A stretch of 6,337 bases of DNA, from the NCBI GenBank assembly GCA_025454185.1, contig JALOOY010000102.1, positions 1 through 6,337 on the forward strand, given 5' to 3'. This stretch comes from Thermodesulfobacteriota bacterium. Its GTDB lineage: Bacteria; Desulfobacterota; RBG-13-43-22. Of this stretch, positions 6,128 through 6,337 are shown one piece after another. Position 1 is the stretch's first letter. Every line of letters begins with the position of its first letter. Made by a program: the position numbers and the translations under genes. The notes beneath the pieces were generated by a model. It had not been told where the DNA came from, did no database searches, and was given only the letters and a program-made list of their open reading frames with translations.

Positions 6128-6204
6128 GAAATCATTCCTTTAGATCGAGATGATGAAAAAACGCAGAAGGGGCGGAGATGGAAACGTGCAGAATCCTTTC
6201 TTTG

Positions 6205-6233
6205 AATGTAGAAAATCCTTCGCCGGGTGTCAA
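6205..6233 (-). promoter_or_regulatory. Sigma70-type promoter of the MBL-fold gene
   Basis: On the minus strand a perfect -35 hexamer TTGACA (6228-6233) is separated by exactly 17 nt from TACATT (6205-6210), which matches 4 of 6 positions of the -10 consensus. Transcription should start near 6198, giving a 5' leader of about 70 nt before the ATG at 6127. This is the best promoter in the window and probably serves the MBL and adenosyltransferase genes. Confidence 0.75.
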
Positions 6234-6337
6234 GATAAAACGGATGCGCACCGTAATCATTCGATCACGGCCGGGCGGAAACAAACTTTGTTGCGGCCTG
6301 GGGGCTCGGGCGGAACGCGCGGAAGCATCGGCCGGGA

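Noticed and set aside
6269..6298. Inverted repeat GGCCG...AACAAA / TTTGTT...CGGCC upstream of the MBL promoter
   Set aside because: The stem is interrupted by a large one-sided bulge and the loop would be too small. It shares an 11-mer with the acd terminator, but in GC-rich DNA this is plausibly chance.

Overview
The window is a GC-rich stretch with five complete genes, all on the minus strand. It most resembles a strictly anaerobic, aromatic- or acyl-CoA-degrading member of the Desulfobacterota (sulfate reducer or Syntrophus-like syntroph). The main reason is a gene pair for glutaryl-CoA breakdown of the type characterised in Desulfococcus multivorans: a non-decarboxylating glutaryl-CoA dehydrogenase next to the carboxyltransferase subunit of glutaconyl-CoA decarboxylase. 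The taxonomic call is inference from protein resemblance recalled from memory, not a search.

In transcription order (right to left): a strong sigma70-type promoter (6205-6233) precedes a metallo-beta-lactamase-fold hydrolase (6127-5441). A 76-nt gap with a perfect 18-bp palindrome follows, then a SAM hydroxide adenosyltransferase of the DUF62 family (5364-4549). Next are an acyl-CoA dehydrogenase of unassigned substrate (4415-3261) with Asp at the usual catalytic Glu position, the non-decarboxylating glutaryl-CoA dehydrogenase (3111-1948), and gcdA (1805-30).

The three left-hand genes form the metabolic core. The dehydrogenase oxidises glutaryl-CoA to glutaconyl-CoA without losing CO2. GcdA then moves the carboxyl group to biotin, so that the membrane decarboxylase can use the free energy to pump Na+. 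The other decarboxylase subunits (biotin carrier, membrane subunit) and the electron-transferring flavoprotein are not here and must be encoded elsewhere. The two right-hand genes have no evident metabolic link to this pathway.

The most unusual feature is in the gaps. The three gaps flanking the two dehydrogenase genes each hold one long imperfect inverted repeat of about 64-101 nt, and the three are unrelated in sequence. Two are built from short units repeated at 9-10 nt spacing. One encloses a good intrinsic terminator between acd and gcdA. They look like genome-dispersed palindromic elements, of unknown function. The last ~100 bases of the window (6234-6337) hold no gene that I can support.
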